Assembly: GCA_937859895.1 (NCBI GenBank)
Contig: CALMAV010000300.1
Coordinates: 1-34,667, forward strand
Origin: an uncultured Bryobacterales bacterium
GTDB taxonomy: Bacteria > Acidobacteriota > Terriglobia > Bryobacterales > Bryobacteraceae
DNA: 34,667 bases
Direction: 5' to 3'
The translations under genes and the position numbers were made by a program. The notes under the pieces were generated by a model that was not told where the DNA came from, made no database searches, and saw nothing but the letters and a program-made list of their open reading frames with translations. Each line of letters begins with the position of its first letter. Position 1 is the stretch's first letter. Below are positions 15,689 to 23,623 of the stretch, piece after piece.

Positions 15689-16054
15689 TTATTTCCTTTC
15701 TGATGAGCAGTCGTTATCGCAGTGCAGAGTCGCCGGGCTAGCTTCGACGAAGAGTGCAAGTTGCCCATCCTCGATAGGGTCTTGATTGTGACGGGAGGAG
15801 AAGTCCCGCCATCGGGAGCTGTACTGATTCATAAGAGTGACGAGCTGCCGATGGGCTTGGTAGATCTCGTCGAGAGATCGGCAGTGCGGACAAGTTACAT
15901 CGACCGGGAGCGAGGACGATAAGGGATTGTAGGTAGGGTGAGTGGGGCATTTAGCGCGGAAGCTAACCGCTCCGAGTTTCAACATAAGATCATATAAGCG
16001 ATAGGAATTTTGTGGGCGAGGCGAAGCCTCCTTGACTCCTGGCCTTTTAAACAT
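15689..16054 (-). CDS. hypothetical protein with possible zinc site
   Basis: 121 residues. CPTH at 36-39 and CPHC at 55-58 could bind one zinc; a helical EIYQAHRQLVTLMNQYSSRW follows. Its ATG overlaps the relaxase stop by 8 bp and its stop abuts the next start, so it is firmly in the mobilisation operon. Unknown family; possibly a small DNA- or relaxase-associated factor. Confidence 0.6.
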   Translation of the reverse strand: MFKRPGVKEASPRPQNSYRLYDLMLKLGAVSFRAKCPTHPTYNPLSSSLPVDVTCPHCRSLDEIYQAHRQLVTLMNQYSSRWRDFSSRHNQDPIEDGQLALFVEASPATLHCDNDCSSERK

Positions 16055-18806
16055 GAATACCTAAATCCTGTTTGGATGATTTCTCGACCTGCTTTTCTAC
16101 CTGCTGGATGAGCTGCTTCTGATAGTGGGCAAGTTGCTCGGATGACAGCGCTTTCTCTGTTTCATTCGGACGATGCAGGACTCGGAGAAGCTGCGCAGCG
16201 TCATCAGCAAAGACTTGGATGTCATGCTCGGGACGTGACGCGGCGACATAAGCAAATACTTCATTGAGCAAGCCGCGTAGCCGTGGATCGGAACTGTTCA
16301 CATTGATTAAGACCCGGTCTACCGTCTTCGATTGCGCTGAGTGGGAAGTCATGGAATAGGCGTGGTCGATTTGCCGATGCTCCTGCAAGTTGAACTTGAG
16401 GACCCGGCTCTTACGGTCCAGCACGAGCTCCGCATTGCCTTGGGCATCAATTGCACGAAGTGTTCCAGTGTCCCGAGTGTTGGTGCCAAGCTTCTTGTTC
16501 TTAGCGAGAAACTGAACACGTTCGCCGGCAGAAAACTCCTGCATCCGGGTCTCGAACGTGTTGACGCCATGAGCGCGCGCCGGATCATAAGTAACGACGC
16601 GGCCGTCTTGCGTCTTGACGGTGAGCTTGTTGGCATCTGTATTCCGGGCGAGGATGGTTGCGTACTGACCGGCCTTGACTCCGACCTGTTTGTTTGCGCT
16701 TCGATACTGCAGAGTGTCTCCAATCCGATAGGCGCTGGCCCGCGTGGTGTCGGCTACCGTGATGTCGCGGCCTACCAGAATCGAGAGCTGAAAGCCGTCT
16801 TTCGCTAGGCTCTCCTGCTTGCGCAACTCAGCTCGGATGGCGTTGTTCAGCTGCATCCGGCTGTCGTTGTCGGGCGAAACAACCAGCGTTCCTTTGGGAG
16901 ACAAGGCATATGCCGCCGCAATTTGCGCGAACCGTTCCCGGCTGTTGCTGTACTCATGGATGCGATTCTGCTCGGTCAGCAGACTCAGCGCTTGCTCGGT
17001 TTGGCCATGCCGAAAGCTGAGAACGACCTGCTTCAACTCCGGGCTTTTCTGGCGATAGATGCGGTTAAAGTGTGCCGTCTTCATCCCGGCTTCCTGCAGC
17101 ATCTGAAAGACACGCCCGGCTTCCACGGACGTATGCTGACCGACCTTCCCGCCGCCTGCGGGTGCGTCGTCGCCGACGAACAGAACGTGATCGTGTGGCG
17201 TCAGCGTTTTCAAGAATTCGAGAATGTTTTTGGTTGAGGCCAGGCTTGTCTCGTCCAAGATGTAGAAGGTTTTCTGAGCGCTTTGCCCGGGATGCGACGA
17301 ATGGATGTGCCGCTGCAGAGTTGTCGAAACAATGCCTTTGCCGCTCAGCTCTTGCGTGGCGCTACCGGTAGGGGCTAGGCCTCGGACCCGGAAACCTCGG
17401 GCTTCGGCGAACTCTTTGAGGATGCCGGCAGCGGTACTCTTCGCACTTCCGGCAGCGCCGTTTAACGCGACAATCTGATCGCGAGTTCCCAGGATGTCGC
17501 GCAGGATCTGCTGCCGTTTTGGATTGTCGGCGAGCTGTTGGAAGCGGCTGAGGTCCGCATTTTGCAAGATCGGCTCAACCGTGTTCTGCCCGGCCAGCAC
17601 CCGCTCAACGGTCGCCCGTTCTGCCTGGAGTGTCTCGTGGGTGGCATACCGGGCGCCGGGCGCCGTGTCCCGGTAATGATGGACCGGAACCAGCTTACCC
17701 GTTTCAATACGTTTGGCAATCTCGGCTTCGATGGCACTCCGGGGAACAGTACCGAGGCTGTAGCGGAGGGCTTCCCGCCCGAGTTGGTAGTGCTCGAAGG
17801 TGGCCAGTCGTTCGGAGAGGGATCGGGCTGCGTGGGACACGGCTCGCTCTGCCGTTGCTACCCGCTCGAGCTGCACAGGACCCCGCTCTATTGCCTCTGG
17901 AACCACCCGGAGTTCTTCCGTAAATGGCTGGCCGTGCTGAACCTGCGAGGCAATGAATTGTTCGGGCGTGAGGTCCAGTTTGGCTTCGCGGTTCCACGCG
18001 GACACAATGTGAGCGGACCGGCCGCCGCTCATACCGCGTCGTTCCATTTCCTCTTTGATCTGCTGTTTTCGATCGCTTTCGTGGTCTCGGTACTCGGGGG
18101 AGATGCCTCGGATTTCCGGAGCATAGGTGCCTTCGGCGAAGTCGATGTTGTAGCCAGCCTCTCGTCCTTGGCGTGTCAGTGAATCGTAAAAAGCTTGCAG
18201 CGCATACGACTTGGCGCGGTAAATCTCGACCGGATCAAGAGCCCGAAAGCGGTCATCGGTTTGCTGTACGTTCATCAGAACGTTGTGGAAATGAATGTGC
18301 GGTGCGCTGTATCCGTCAACCGGTCGGCTGGTCTCATGACGAAAGGTCGCAATGGCCCACTCGCCTGTGGTGATGCGCGGATTCGCCCCGCCGCCGTGTG
18401 CCTGCGCATACGTTTGGAGGGCAGTGAGTGCTTCTCGATTTGCCATCTCGGCCATCCGATAAATGCGGGGATCGCCGCCGACAATGGCGGCAATCGACCA
18501 GCTTTTCGGCAGTCCGAGGTTCACATCCCAGGCCGGAACGTGGGACGATTCGAGGCCTTCCCGCGTCAGTTTGGTGTCCCGGTGCTTAACTAATTGCTCG
18601 CCGGTAAGCGGATGTTGGCCCTCAATCATCCGCATGTATTGCTCTTCGGTAACTCGTCCAGAGAGTCCCAGCTTGGTCGCGAGTTCACCACTCCAGCGAC
18701 CGCGAGCGCTGCCATTTTCGGCGAAGTACGAGTTGCTGGCTGCTGCAAACTCGGCTTTAAAGTAATCCCGGGCCGTGCCCGCTCCTAGTTTGGCAATGAC
18801 GAGCAT
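16047..18806 (-). CDS. trwC: MobF-family conjugative relaxase-helicase (TrwC/TraI-like)
   Basis: 919 residues. The N-terminal relaxase domain has candidate nucleophiles Tyr15 (ARDYF) and Tyr27 (NSYF), and the HUH metal site in FRHETSRPVD plus APHIHFHNVLMN (His157, His170/172/174). The SF1B helicase half has Walker A NGAAGSAKST (449-458), Walker B YILDETS (515-521), FVGDDAPAGGG and, near the C-terminus, YSMTSHSAQSKTVDRVLI (motif VI region). It nicks oriT, stays on the 5' end and unwinds the transferred strand. It follows the coupling protein gene by 3 bp with GGAAG as ribosome site. Length is close to R388 TrwC (966). It looks fully functional. Confidence 0.95.
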   Translation of the reverse strand: MLVIAKLGAGTARDYFKAEFAAASNSYFAENGSARGRWSGELATKLGLSGRVTEEQYMRMIEGQHPLTGEQLVKHRDTKLTREGLESSHVPAWDVNLGLPKSWSIAAIVGGDPRIYRMAEMANREALTALQTYAQAHGGGANPRITTGEWAIATFRHETSRPVDGYSAPHIHFHNVLMNVQQTDDRFRALDPVEIYRAKSYALQAFYDSLTRQGREAGYNIDFAEGTYAPEIRGISPEYRDHESDRKQQIKEEMERRGMSGGRSAHIVSAWNREAKLDLTPEQFIASQVQHGQPFTEELRVVPEAIERGPVQLERVATAERAVSHAARSLSERLATFEHYQLGREALRYSLGTVPRSAIEAEIAKRIETGKLVPVHHYRDTAPGARYATHETLQAERATVERVLAGQNTVEPILQNADLSRFQQLADNPKRQQILRDILGTRDQIVALNGAAGSAKSTAAGILKEFAEARGFRVRGLAPTGSATQELSGKGIVSTTLQRHIHSSHPGQSAQKTFYILDETSLASTKNILEFLKTLTPHDHVLFVGDDAPAGGGKVGQHTSVEAGRVFQMLQEAGMKTAHFNRIYRQKSPELKQVVLSFRHGQTEQALSLLTEQNRIHEYSNSRERFAQIAAAYALSPKGTLVVSPDNDSRMQLNNAIRAELRKQESLAKDGFQLSILVGRDITVADTTRASAYRIGDTLQYRSANKQVGVKAGQYATILARNTDANKLTVKTQDGRVVTYDPARAHGVNTFETRMQEFSAGERVQFLAKNKKLGTNTRDTGTLRAIDAQGNAELVLDRKSRVLKFNLQEHRQIDHAYSMTSHSAQSKTVDRVLINVNSSDPRLRGLLNEVFAYVAASRPEHDIQVFADDAAQLLRVLHRPNETEKALSSEQLAHYQKQLIQQVEKQVEKSSKQDLGIHV

Positions 18807-18809
18807 GGC

Positions 18810-20789
18810 TTACTTCCTCTCTCCGGCGACTGGCTTGGCAGAGTTCTTGACGGGTGGCATGACGGCTTTGGGGGGAGTTGGCCAGACGGCTTGATTGTGG
18901 ATTGTGGAATTGTTGGCGATCACATGGAACGTAGGTGCGACAAAAGTTGAGTTGGTCACTACCGGCTCTGGTTCTGGCTCGACAGGATTTAGCGTCGGGA
19001 GTGGTTTTTTGACTACCTTGTTGCCCTTGCGCGGAACAAAAGCCGGGGCGGTTCCGATCTTTTGCATGATCGGCAGCTTGAATTTGACGACGAGGTTGCC
19101 GTATTTGAGGTAGCCTTCTCGGTCGCGTAGCCCGTGGAACTCAGCTGGTAAAAGCAGTTTCTCGATCACTCGCTCCGAACTGTAACTGTGTGCACCTTTC
19201 CCAGCGGCATGGGCCGGCCGAGTTTCTTTTACGCGCTCTCGTTCCACTTCTCCCACCATGTTCGAGACCCATTTCGACGCTTCATCTTCGGTCGTCCGCA
19301 TGAAGAACTTGGTAAAGGCTGCCGAGAAGATTGCCTCGGCTGTGTCGCCGTAGAGACTCTTAATTTGTGAGCGTCCCTGAAATCCCATCAAGGCTCGAAG
19401 GCTCTTGCGGCCTTCGGTTGCCATTGGCATTAGCTGCGGTAGTTTCTGAAACGTTTGCAGTTCATCGATCGCCATCAGCACGGGCGTAAGATCAGGGCGC
19501 TCGCCCTGCGAAAGCAGGTTAAGAATGAGCGAATCGAGCCATAACGATTGAATTGGACGGAGAGAATCTCGGGTCTTTTGAGTGTTGGTGACAAAAATCC
19601 AGCCCTTGCGGTGTTCGCACCAGTCGTTCAGAACGAAAGGCTTTTTCTCGGCACTTTCTTCGGGAAGCTGGCGAAGTGCGTGAGCAATCTGGGTGAGATG
19701 GCCGACCACAGCAGCCCGCTGATTGGGAGCGTTCTTGCCCATCATAGTCTCCAGTTCCGTTCCTTTCACTACGATGTCAATTAGGGGATCGGCATGCTCT
19801 AGCAGATGCGCCATCTCGTGAGAGTTCGGTTGAAAGTTGACGAGGATGTACCGCCAGATTAACTGGCTAGTGTAGGTGAAGAACCAGTTACGGTCTCCTG
19901 GCTCGCCTACGAAAAGGCTGGTGGCTTGAGCCATGGCATGGGTTCCGGCCAGCGCCGAATCGGACAAGTCGATCTCAGCGGAAGGGTTCCATGCCGGACA
20001 GCGAGCATCCATCGGATTCAGCACGACATCGCCGCGCTCTGCGTTGAAATAGCGGGAGATGAACTGCATGTGCGGGTCGCCGATAACCGCTGTTTCACCT
20101 CGTCTCGCAACCTCATCCAGGATCTGAAAGAAGAGGCTGGACTTACCTCCACCGGGATCGGCCATTGTGAGTATGTGGTTGTTCTCGTACTTCCGCTCGA
20201 TCCGAAGATACCTGCCGCTTTCGCCTTGCAGCCATTCGAGCGGGTTGCGTCGGTTCTCCAGCCGGAGAGGAAAACCATCGCCCTTTACTTGCCGATTAAA
20301 CTGCCATCGGGTTAGTAGATCCGGCCCTCGCAGCTTCACTCCGTCATGGGCTTTCTGCTTCCCCTTCTTCTTCAGGAATGTGCCGGCAACGAGCGACAAA
20401 AAGCACAAAGCGCCCCAAAGGCAGAGCGGAACCTCGGCAAACTGGAGCGGTGTCTTGCGCTCGTAGATCATCCATTGCAGCCAGTTTCCGAAGACTTGCG
20501 GCGTTGTGTAGGTGTATCGCAAACCCACGCCGTCCATGGTCTCGGGCATGGTGGCGAGGGTTGCGTCTTTGCCGTTCACCGTGATCACGCTGTAGCGTTT
20601 CGGCTTCTCTCCCCGACCGAAAAGGGAGAGCGATGGCATGTATTCGCAGGTCAGATAAGTAGCTAAGTACGAGCTCTGAATGGGTGCCAGAGTTTGATAC
20701 CAGAGGCTGAACGTCAGGGCTCCCGATAAGACGGCCAGGCCAGCCGTGAGCAGCAGACCGCCAGCTTTGGAAGGGAACACATTCGTCAT
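18810..20789 (-). CDS. traD: type IV coupling protein (TraD/TrwB/VirD4-like)
   Basis: 659 residues. Two N-terminal membrane helices (about 12-31 and 121-139) anchor a hexameric ATPase domain. Walker A is MADPGGGKSSLFF (Lys216; Ala replaces the usual first Gly), Walker B PVLMAIDELQTF, and a GRSQIKSLYG segment follows. The Pro-rich C-terminus (about 590-659) is probably disordered. It recruits the relaxosome to the Trb channel. Its ATG overlaps the stop of the accessory gene (ATGA). The order accessory-coupling-relaxase equals trwA-trwB-trwC of R388. Confidence 0.93.
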   Translation of the reverse strand: MTNVFPSKAGGLLLTAGLAVLSGALTFSLWYQTLAPIQSSYLATYLTCEYMPSLSLFGRGEKPKRYSVITVNGKDATLATMPETMDGVGLRYTYTTPQVFGNWLQWMIYERKTPLQFAEVPLCLWGALCFLSLVAGTFLKKKGKQKAHDGVKLRGPDLLTRWQFNRQVKGDGFPLRLENRRNPLEWLQGESGRYLRIERKYENNHILTMADPGGGKSSLFFQILDEVARRGETAVIGDPHMQFISRYFNAERGDVVLNPMDARCPAWNPSAEIDLSDSALAGTHAMAQATSLFVGEPGDRNWFFTYTSQLIWRYILVNFQPNSHEMAHLLEHADPLIDIVVKGTELETMMGKNAPNQRAAVVGHLTQIAHALRQLPEESAEKKPFVLNDWCEHRKGWIFVTNTQKTRDSLRPIQSLWLDSLILNLLSQGERPDLTPVLMAIDELQTFQKLPQLMPMATEGRKSLRALMGFQGRSQIKSLYGDTAEAIFSAAFTKFFMRTTEDEASKWVSNMVGEVERERVKETRPAHAAGKGAHSYSSERVIEKLLLPAEFHGLRDREGYLKYGNLVVKFKLPIMQKIGTAPAFVPRKGNKVVKKPLPTLNPVEPEPEPVVTNSTFVAPTFHVIANNSTIHNQAVWPTPPKAVMPPVKNSAKPVAGERK

Positions 20790-21139
20790 CGGGTTGCTCC
20801 TTTTCGGGTGGAGAGACTGAGCCAGCGCTCCACAATTCCCTCAGCGGAGGCTCGGGCTCGGCCTTCGATCTCCTCCTGGAAACTGTCGGTCGAGATGTCC
20901 TCACCTGAGTGCCAGGCGACCATTGTGAGCCGGTTCATCTCGCTCCCAATTGCCTGGAGAACCAGTCGCCGCCGCTCTTCAGGAGACACTTGGAGTGACC
21001 GCAGAAGCACCTCGCGGCTCATCTCGCCCGCGCTTTTCCGCAGTTCAACCGCCCGTGTTTCAAGGGCTTCTTTGTCGCTCGGGCGCAGCCGAATGTTGAG
21101 TTGCTCGGTAAAAATCCGTCCATTTTGCGCAGTTTGCAT
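20786..21139 (-). CDS. relaxosome accessory DNA-binding protein (TrwA/MobC-like)
   Basis: 117 residues from ATG 21139, preceded by AAAAGGAG, 9 codons inside the longest frame. QLNIRLRPSDKEALETRAVE and AGEMSREVLLRSL fit a ribbon-helix-helix domain: a short beta strand, then two helices. The C-terminal half is helical and may form dimers or contact the coupling protein. By position it corresponds to TrwA, which binds oriT, stimulates the relaxase and represses its own promoter. The repeats at 21171-21227 immediately upstream are its likely binding sites. Confidence 0.75.
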   Translation of the reverse strand: MQTAQNGRIFTEQLNIRLRPSDKEALETRAVELRKSAGEMSREVLLRSLQVSPEERRRLVLQAIGSEMNRLTMVAWHSGEDISTDSFQEEIEGRARASAEGIVERWLSLSTRKGATR

Positions 21140-21170
21140 GACACTCCTTTTCTGTTCTGAAATCAATGAG

Positions 21171-21227
21171 TTAGCGAAGGCTATACGCCGGATTAGCGAA
21201 GGCTATACACGGTATAGCCGGGGCTAA
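21171..21227. promoter_or_regulatory. tandem and inverted boxes: probable accessory-protein sites at oriT
   Basis: TTAGCGAAGGCTATAC occurs at 21171-21186 and again at 21193-21208 (22-bp period, two helical turns). It returns inverted at 21212-21227 with 13 of 16 bases conserved. The second and third copies form a palindrome GGCTATAC/GTATAGCC. They lie 32-88 bp upstream of the accessory gene's ATG, where operator and relaxosome sites are expected. Confidence 0.65.
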
Positions 21228-21240
21228 CCGAATGTTTGTA

Positions 21241-21309
21241 AATGCTAGACACCGAACGGGATAGCCCCGGCTATCCTGCAGATCCCTGGAAGGCGTCTAG
21301 TATTGTCTA
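21241..21309 (+). other. oriT: origin of transfer (oriT) with R388-like nic
   Basis: GTATTGTCTA at 21300-21309 equals the R388 nic core as I remember it (TGCGTATTGTCT/ATAG), predicting a nick between 21308 and 21309 on the + strand. AATGCTAGACACC (21241-21253) pairs with GGCGTCTAGTATT (21292-21304) at 11 of 13 positions, so the 3' arm of a stem abuts and enters the nic sequence, as with R388's relaxase-bound hairpin. Inside its loop lies a second stem, GGATAGCCCCGGCTATCC (21259-21276). A MobF relaxase gene is linked. The strand left of the nick carries the mobilisation genes, which would enter last. Confidence 0.75.
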
Positions 21310-21430
21310 AGTTCAAAAGGTGCGAAGCGCCGTCTCCCCTGGCAGAAGAAACGCTCCGGAAACACGCAACAACTCACTTATCCGACACAGCTGAGTCGCT
21401 AATAGATTGCTGACTGTGCGCTGAACTAAT

Positions 21431-22825
21431 TCAAAGAGAAACTCCGAAGTCTCGCTGAACTTCAGGAGTTTCGGCGGCTAATTGCTGCGCTCTCTCTGGC
21501 TGAATGAATACTGCTTGCTGCGGTTGAGAAATCGTCCAGGGTTGGGAAAGTTCTCGTGTGACTGTTGCAGAATTTGCCTGTGACAGTTGCTGAATCGCAA
21601 CGTCAAGATACGCATAGCGACTCGCCGGATCTTCTGCGCTTTGACCCGGAGTTTCCATGCGGTGAGAGGACTGAACAGACTCCGAAATACCGGCGGAAAC
21701 CTCCTGTTTCTGTAGCGTCTCGGATACTCGAACCGAAGCATTCTCGTACTCATAACTCGGGGCGGTAACAACGTGAGTGATGAAAAGCCGAGCCTTTTCT
21801 GCTGACGAAAAACGACCGTCCTCCAGAGAAACGCCCTGGTCTAAAAACAAGCCGGCTGTCGCGTCGAAGCCCTCTCCATTTGTCCAGACCGTAGCCAAAA
21901 CTTCACCCGTCTGATCCGCTAAAACCTGCCGTGATCCAGCTAAATCCCAAGTCAAGATAGGCTGTTCGGATACCGGGTCTTGCACATATACCGGTTCTTG
22001 TATATATCCTTCTTCCTCGTAATCCAGCATCTGTTCTTTGGTCATAGTCATCCCAGCAGAGTCTACGTATTGTGCTGAGACCGATTCTGGATAGAGAACA
22101 TGGTCATACTTGGCAAGATACTTTTCTTTATCTTCGCCATACAAATCTTCATCCGCGCAAAAGTTTACTTCACTCTTTAGTTCACTGAGTACTTCGCGTT
22201 CTAATTGATCGAAGCTGATGTCAGCAGATCGGTATTCGGAAGGCTTAGCGTTATGCTCGGCAACACGTTCCAAGTAATGATCCCGGATAGCTTCTGACTC
22301 CTCAGGAGAGCGCAGTAAATCGCGCGTCCAACGCTCTGCCAAATAGTCATGCATTGATTGTCCGGGTTCGTTTCCAATGTGGTTATCCGGCTGCATCTCC
22401 ATAACCCAATCGACCTCTTGTTGATACGCTGCGTCCTTGTGAGCAAGCAACCTTTCTGCGGGAAGATCAATAATCTCAGGAACGGTATCAAGGCTAAGAC
22501 CACTGTCTTTCGCGTAATCCCGCAGGTACTGAGCCAGCCGATTTTGTTCAGCCAGAACGGCCATAAAACGCTCGTCTAGGACAGCATGTTCCTTGTTGCC
22601 GGACGCCAAATCGTGCGCCCAATAGTCTGTCAGTTCCATGCGCGACTCCTGCAAGTAGCCAGCCACATCCGCAATGAGCGCGGCTTCTCCCATCCGGTGA
22701 CTCTCAGCCATTTTTTGTTCCGTCACACGGGCCTCCACCTCCACTTGGTAAGAGATTTCCTCCGGTGCTGGAGCCTGAAGTTTGTCAGTAAACAAATTGC
22801 GAACACGCTCGGAAAATGATGGCAT
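21431..22825 (-). CDS. acidic 465-aa hypothetical protein, oriT-proximal
   Basis: 464 residues from ATG 22825, which shares its A with the upstream stop (TGATG). It is acidic, with no membrane segment or known motif. The N-terminal half is helical and Glu-rich (SYQVEVEARVTEQKMAESHR). The middle has repeated short acidic helices with two cysteine-poor regions, and residues about 290-350 (WDLAGSRQVLADQTGEVLA, FSSAEKARLFITHV) look like a compact alpha/beta domain. The C-terminus is Gln/Ser-rich. Base composition looks richer in A/T than the trb genes, so it may have been acquired separately. By nick polarity it is the first gene to enter a recipient. Confidence 0.7.
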   Translation of the reverse strand: MPSFSERVRNLFTDKLQAPAPEEISYQVEVEARVTEQKMAESHRMGEAALIADVAGYLQESRMELTDYWAHDLASGNKEHAVLDERFMAVLAEQNRLAQYLRDYAKDSGLSLDTVPEIIDLPAERLLAHKDAAYQQEVDWVMEMQPDNHIGNEPGQSMHDYLAERWTRDLLRSPEESEAIRDHYLERVAEHNAKPSEYRSADISFDQLEREVLSELKSEVNFCADEDLYGEDKEKYLAKYDHVLYPESVSAQYVDSAGMTMTKEQMLDYEEEGYIQEPVYVQDPVSEQPILTWDLAGSRQVLADQTGEVLATVWTNGEGFDATAGLFLDQGVSLEDGRFSSAEKARLFITHVVTAPSYEYENASVRVSETLQKQEVSAGISESVQSSHRMETPGQSAEDPASRYAYLDVAIQQLSQANSATVTRELSQPWTISQPQQAVFIQPERAQQLAAETPEVQRDFGVSL

Positions 22826-23103
22826 CAAGCGACCTCCTTTTGTGTTTTCGGAGTCTTCGAAGCCCTCGGTTTACGCTGACCAACCAGCGCAACTACTGCT
22901 GGCGCATTGCCTGTGCCACTGGCTTCCTTCCAGGCTTTCCAGTCTTTGTCGGCAAATAACAGCCGGACGGCCTGACCCACAACATAGTCTTCGCTGGAGT
23001 TAACTGCGGAAGCGTACAGCTTCAACTCTTCTAGTTCGTCAGCGCGAATTTTACACTTGAGATCGATAAGCGGTGTCTTGTCTTCGGGTTTAATGAGTGG
23101 CAT
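22825..23103 (-). CDS. small ribbon-helix-helix-like protein
   Basis: 92 residues from ATG 23103, overlapping the traF stop by 14 bp. LIDLKCKIRADELEELKLYA followed by SSEDYVVGQAVRLLF fits a beta strand and two helices of an RHH domain. The C-terminus is basic (KPRASKTPKTQKE). It could bind DNA near oriT or regulate the trb operon. Tight overlaps on both sides place it in the transfer operon. Confidence 0.6.
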   Translation of the reverse strand: MPLIKPEDKTPLIDLKCKIRADELEELKLYASAVNSSEDYVVGQAVRLLFADKDWKAWKEASGTGNAPAVVALVGQRKPRASKTPKTQKEVA

Positions 23104-23623
23104 CAATCTTCCTTTCGGTAATGAGAAACGGGGTTACATGGTAGAGAACGGCCCGGCGTTCGACCGGTCCAAAGTAACGAGAGTCAAAGCTGTTCCGGTT
23201 GAATCGGCTAATGGCCCAGAGTCCCGTTGTGTACGTGCCGAATGGGTAATGAGGGAGTGGCTGACCGGAACTGGAGAGCGTTTTCGGTGCGGTGTTCGGC
23301 AGCAAGATTCCGTGCACTGAAAAGCCAGCAACCGAGAGCGTGACGGGAGCAGAAGGGGATGCCGAGACAAGTGGCTTGAGGATCGGCAGCACCTGCCCAG
23401 GACAGGAACCTTGCGGCAACTCAAGGCCGCGGTGTTGAGCATCCAACAGCACGGGAAGGGGCAAACAAAACGCAGCATACGGACCGTTAGGAGTCTCGCG
23501 GTATAGTCCGAGCGGCACCGAGTCTGACCAGTTCGGATGAAGGTGAGCGCGAGAGAGGAGAGGCGGAGCCACCGCAAAAGAACCGGCAAGCAAGAGCGTG
23601 ATCAGGGCAGGCTTGCGCTTCAC
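23090..23623 (-). CDS. traF: TraF-type S26 signal peptidase
   Basis: 177 residues with an N-terminal membrane anchor (about 7-24). NWSDSVPLGLYR carries the catalytic serine of conjugative S26 peptidases, PGQVLPILKPLVS offers the candidate lysine, and SFDSRYFGPV is the family's C-terminal motif. In RP4, TraF matures and cyclises the TrbC pilin; the trbC gene is in this operon. The start is GTG 23623 in a GTGA overlap with the VirB10 stop. Confidence 0.85.
   Translation of the reverse strand: MKRKPALITLLLAGSFAVAPPLLSRAHLHPNWSDSVPLGLYRETPNGPYAAFCLPLPVLLDAQHRGLELPQGSCPGQVLPILKPLVSASPSAPVTLSVAGFSVHGILLPNTAPKTLSSSGQPLPHYPFGTYTTGLWAISRFNRNSFDSRYFGPVERRAVLYHVTPFLITERKIDATH

Noticed and set aside
17538..18182. 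214-codon rightward ORF inside the relaxase gene
   Set aside because: Antisense to the conserved relaxase; long only because of base composition.
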